From Caldilineaceae bacterium (GTDB lineage: Bacteria > Chloroflexota > Anaerolineae > Caldilineales > Caldilineaceae), in contig JAHBVG010000056.1 of assembly GCA_019637695.1 (NCBI GenBank), positions 1 to 42,673 of the forward strand: a DNA stretch of 42,673 nucleotides, in the 5' to 3' direction. A program made the translations under genes and the position numbers. The notes below the pieces were generated by a model. That model was not told where the DNA came from. It saw nothing but the letters and a program-made list of their open reading frames with translations, and ran no database searches. Positions 41,587 through 42,673 of this stretch are shown here, one piece after another; position 1 is the stretch's first letter; each line of letters starts with the position of its first letter.

Positions 41587-42348
41587 ATGGCCCTAGAAAC
41601 CAAGCGTGTTGCAGCCTCGACGCTGTCGAACGGCGCAGCGCAGGCGGAGGTTGCTCCGTTGGTGCGCTTGCACAATTTGAGCAAATCCTATCGCGAGGCC
41701 GGGCAGGATCATCTCGTGCTGGCCTCCATCGATTGGAATTTTCCCGTTGGGCAGTTTTCATGTCTCTTCGGCAAATCGGGCAGCGGAAAGAGTACCCTGC
41801 TCAATCTCATCTCCGGCATCGACCAACCCAGCGGCGGACAGGTCTTTATTCGCGAAGGGGACGCAGAGGTGGAGATCACCGGCCTCAGCGACCGCGAGCG
41901 CACCCTCTTCCGCCGCCGCAACATTGGGATCGTCTTCCAATTTTTTAACCTGATCCCCACGCTGACGGTCTTGGAAAATGTGAGCCTGCCCATCGAACTG
42001 GCGGGCAGCGACCGCAAAGGGCATCGCCGCGCCGCCACGCTGCTGGAGCGGGTAGGGCTGGGCGACCGGCTGGACAGCTATCCCGACAAACTCAGCGGTG
42101 GGGAACAACAGCGCGTCGCCATCGCCCGCGCCCTCGTCCACGACCCGGCGCTGATCCTGGCGGACGAGCCGACGGGCAACCTCGACGAAGGCACCGGCGA
42201 CACGGTCCTCGATCTGCTGCTCGAACTGAGCCGCGACGCTGGCAAAACGCTGATCATGGCTACCCATGATGCCGACATCGCCCACCATGCCAACCAGGTT
42301 TTGTATTTGGAACATGGCAAATTAGTTTCGCACAGAGGAAGGGATTAG
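41587..42348 (+). CDS. ABC transporter ATP-binding protein, LolD/MacB type
   Basis: The 253-residue ATPase has Walker A GKSGSGKST, the Q-loop in IGIVFQFFNLIPTLTVLENV, signature LSGGEQQR, Walker B LILADEP followed by TGNLDEGTGD, and the switch His in MATHDADIA. The TGNLD sequence marks the LolD/MacB/FtsE class that works with FtsX-like permeases; such a permease starts at 42536. The N-terminal 25 residues are extra. The last codons (AGG GAT TAG) are part of a heptad array. Confidence 0.92.
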   Translation: MALETKRVAASTLSNGAAQAEVAPLVRLHNLSKSYREAGQDHLVLASIDWNFPVGQFSCLFGKSGSGKSTLLNLISGIDQPSGGQVFIREGDAEVEITGLSDRERTLFRRRNIGIVFQFFNLIPTLTVLENVSLPIELAGSDRKGHRRAATLLERVGLGDRLDSYPDKLSGGEQQRVAIARALVHDPALILADEPTGNLDEGTGDTVLDLLLELSRDAGKTLIMATHDADIAHHANQVLYLEHGKLVSHRGRD

Positions 42349-42521
42349 GGATTGGTGACTGGGGATTAGGGATCGGGGATCGGGCAGAGCCCCTGAAATC
42401 GCCCAATCTCTCAATCGCCCATGAATGAGATATCCGACCGCTGCGGTCGGCGCGATTAGGAGATTTCAGAGTGTCAACGCAATCCCAGTCCCCAGTCACT
42501 AATCCCCAGTCCCCTCCATTC
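42341..42521. repeat. Nested foldback heptad array between ATPase and permease genes
   Basis: Units GGGATTA, GGGATTG, GTGACTG, GGGATTA and GGGATCG (twice) run in register at 42341-42382. C-rich inverted units (CAATCCC, AGTCCCC, AGTCACT, AATCCCC, AGTCCCC, TCCATTC) run at 42480-42521. Inside lies a second foldback with the hairpin CCGACCGCTGCGGTCGG (about 42434-42450). The ATPase stop codon lies within the left arm. Confidence 0.85.
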
Positions 42522-42535
42522 AGAAAACACAAACT

Positions 42536-42673
42536 ATGACAATTCGCTCTTTCCTCACCCAATTTCGCCTGGCCTGGCGACATAGTTGGCGAAGACCGTT
42601 GCAGTCGATCTTTCTCGTCGTCGGCGTGGCGATTGGCGTGGCGATGATCGTCGCCATCGATCTGGCCAATGGG
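42536..42673 (+). CDS. ABC permease, FtsX/MacB type, N-terminal part (cut by window end)
   Basis: The first 46 codons read MTIRSFLTQFRLAWRHSWRR, then a hydrophobic helix (IFLVVGVAIGVAMIVAIDLA), the usual start of FtsX-like permeases. It follows the LolD-type ATPase and is probably its partner. The gene continues beyond the window. Confidence 0.75.
   Translation, partial: MTIRSFLTQFRLAWRHSWRRPLQSIFLVVGVAIGVAMIVAIDLANG

Overview
The window reads as chromosomal DNA of a moderately GC-rich bacterium. The best guess is a filamentous Chloroflexota lineage (Anaerolineae/Caldilineae-like). This is inferred from lipoproteins with long Thr/Pro linkers, a PA14-repeat surface lipoprotein, ABC transporters with lipoprotein binding proteins, many NarL-type regulators, and dense intergenic repeats. 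No rRNA, tRNA or CRISPR array was found, so the placement is not proven.

Layout. 1-650: a terminator, a palindromic repeat and a broken beta-propeller gene. 652-7088 (+): a sugar-type binding lipoprotein, a Cys-rich protein of unknown function, an M23 peptidase, a small acidic protein, a membrane protein and a PucR-type regulator. 7250-7681 (-): a stand-alone receiver. 7750-9153: an intact IS4-family element with perfect ends and a 10-bp target duplication. 9258-18031 (-): an aromatic amino-acid cluster read pheA, two DAHP synthases, tyrA, aroA, aroE, trpB, trpA. It covers entry into the shikimate pathway, two internal steps, both prephenate branches and the last Trp step; the remaining aro/trp genes are not here. 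18188-21792 (-): a small ORF, selB and a coiled-coil gene. 22199-24609 (+): two GT4 glycosyltransferases. 25176-27424 (+): three response regulators of different architecture. 27864-31049 (+): a 1061-residue PA14/SH3 lipoprotein. 31106-32269 (-): mutY. 32504-36850 (+): a membrane protein, a thioredoxin/SelW-like fusion and a NitT/TauT-type ABC transporter. 37003-42673 (+): a peptide-type ABC binding protein with two permeases, a small membrane protein, and a LolD/MacB-type ATPase followed by its truncated permease.

The most striking feature is between the genes. At least 15 spacers are built of degenerate 7-nucleotide units that often stay in one unbroken 7-nt register for 100 bp or more, while the unit sequence changes from one family to another. 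Many spacers carry such units in inverted pairs that can fold back. The arrays touch or overlap several start and stop codons. They resemble in principle the heptanucleotide STRR repeats of heterocystous cyanobacteria, but here many unit families are joined in phase.

SelB implies use of selenocysteine. The window also holds a Cys-containing SelW-like domain fused to a thioredoxin-like domain. No selA, selD or selC was seen here.
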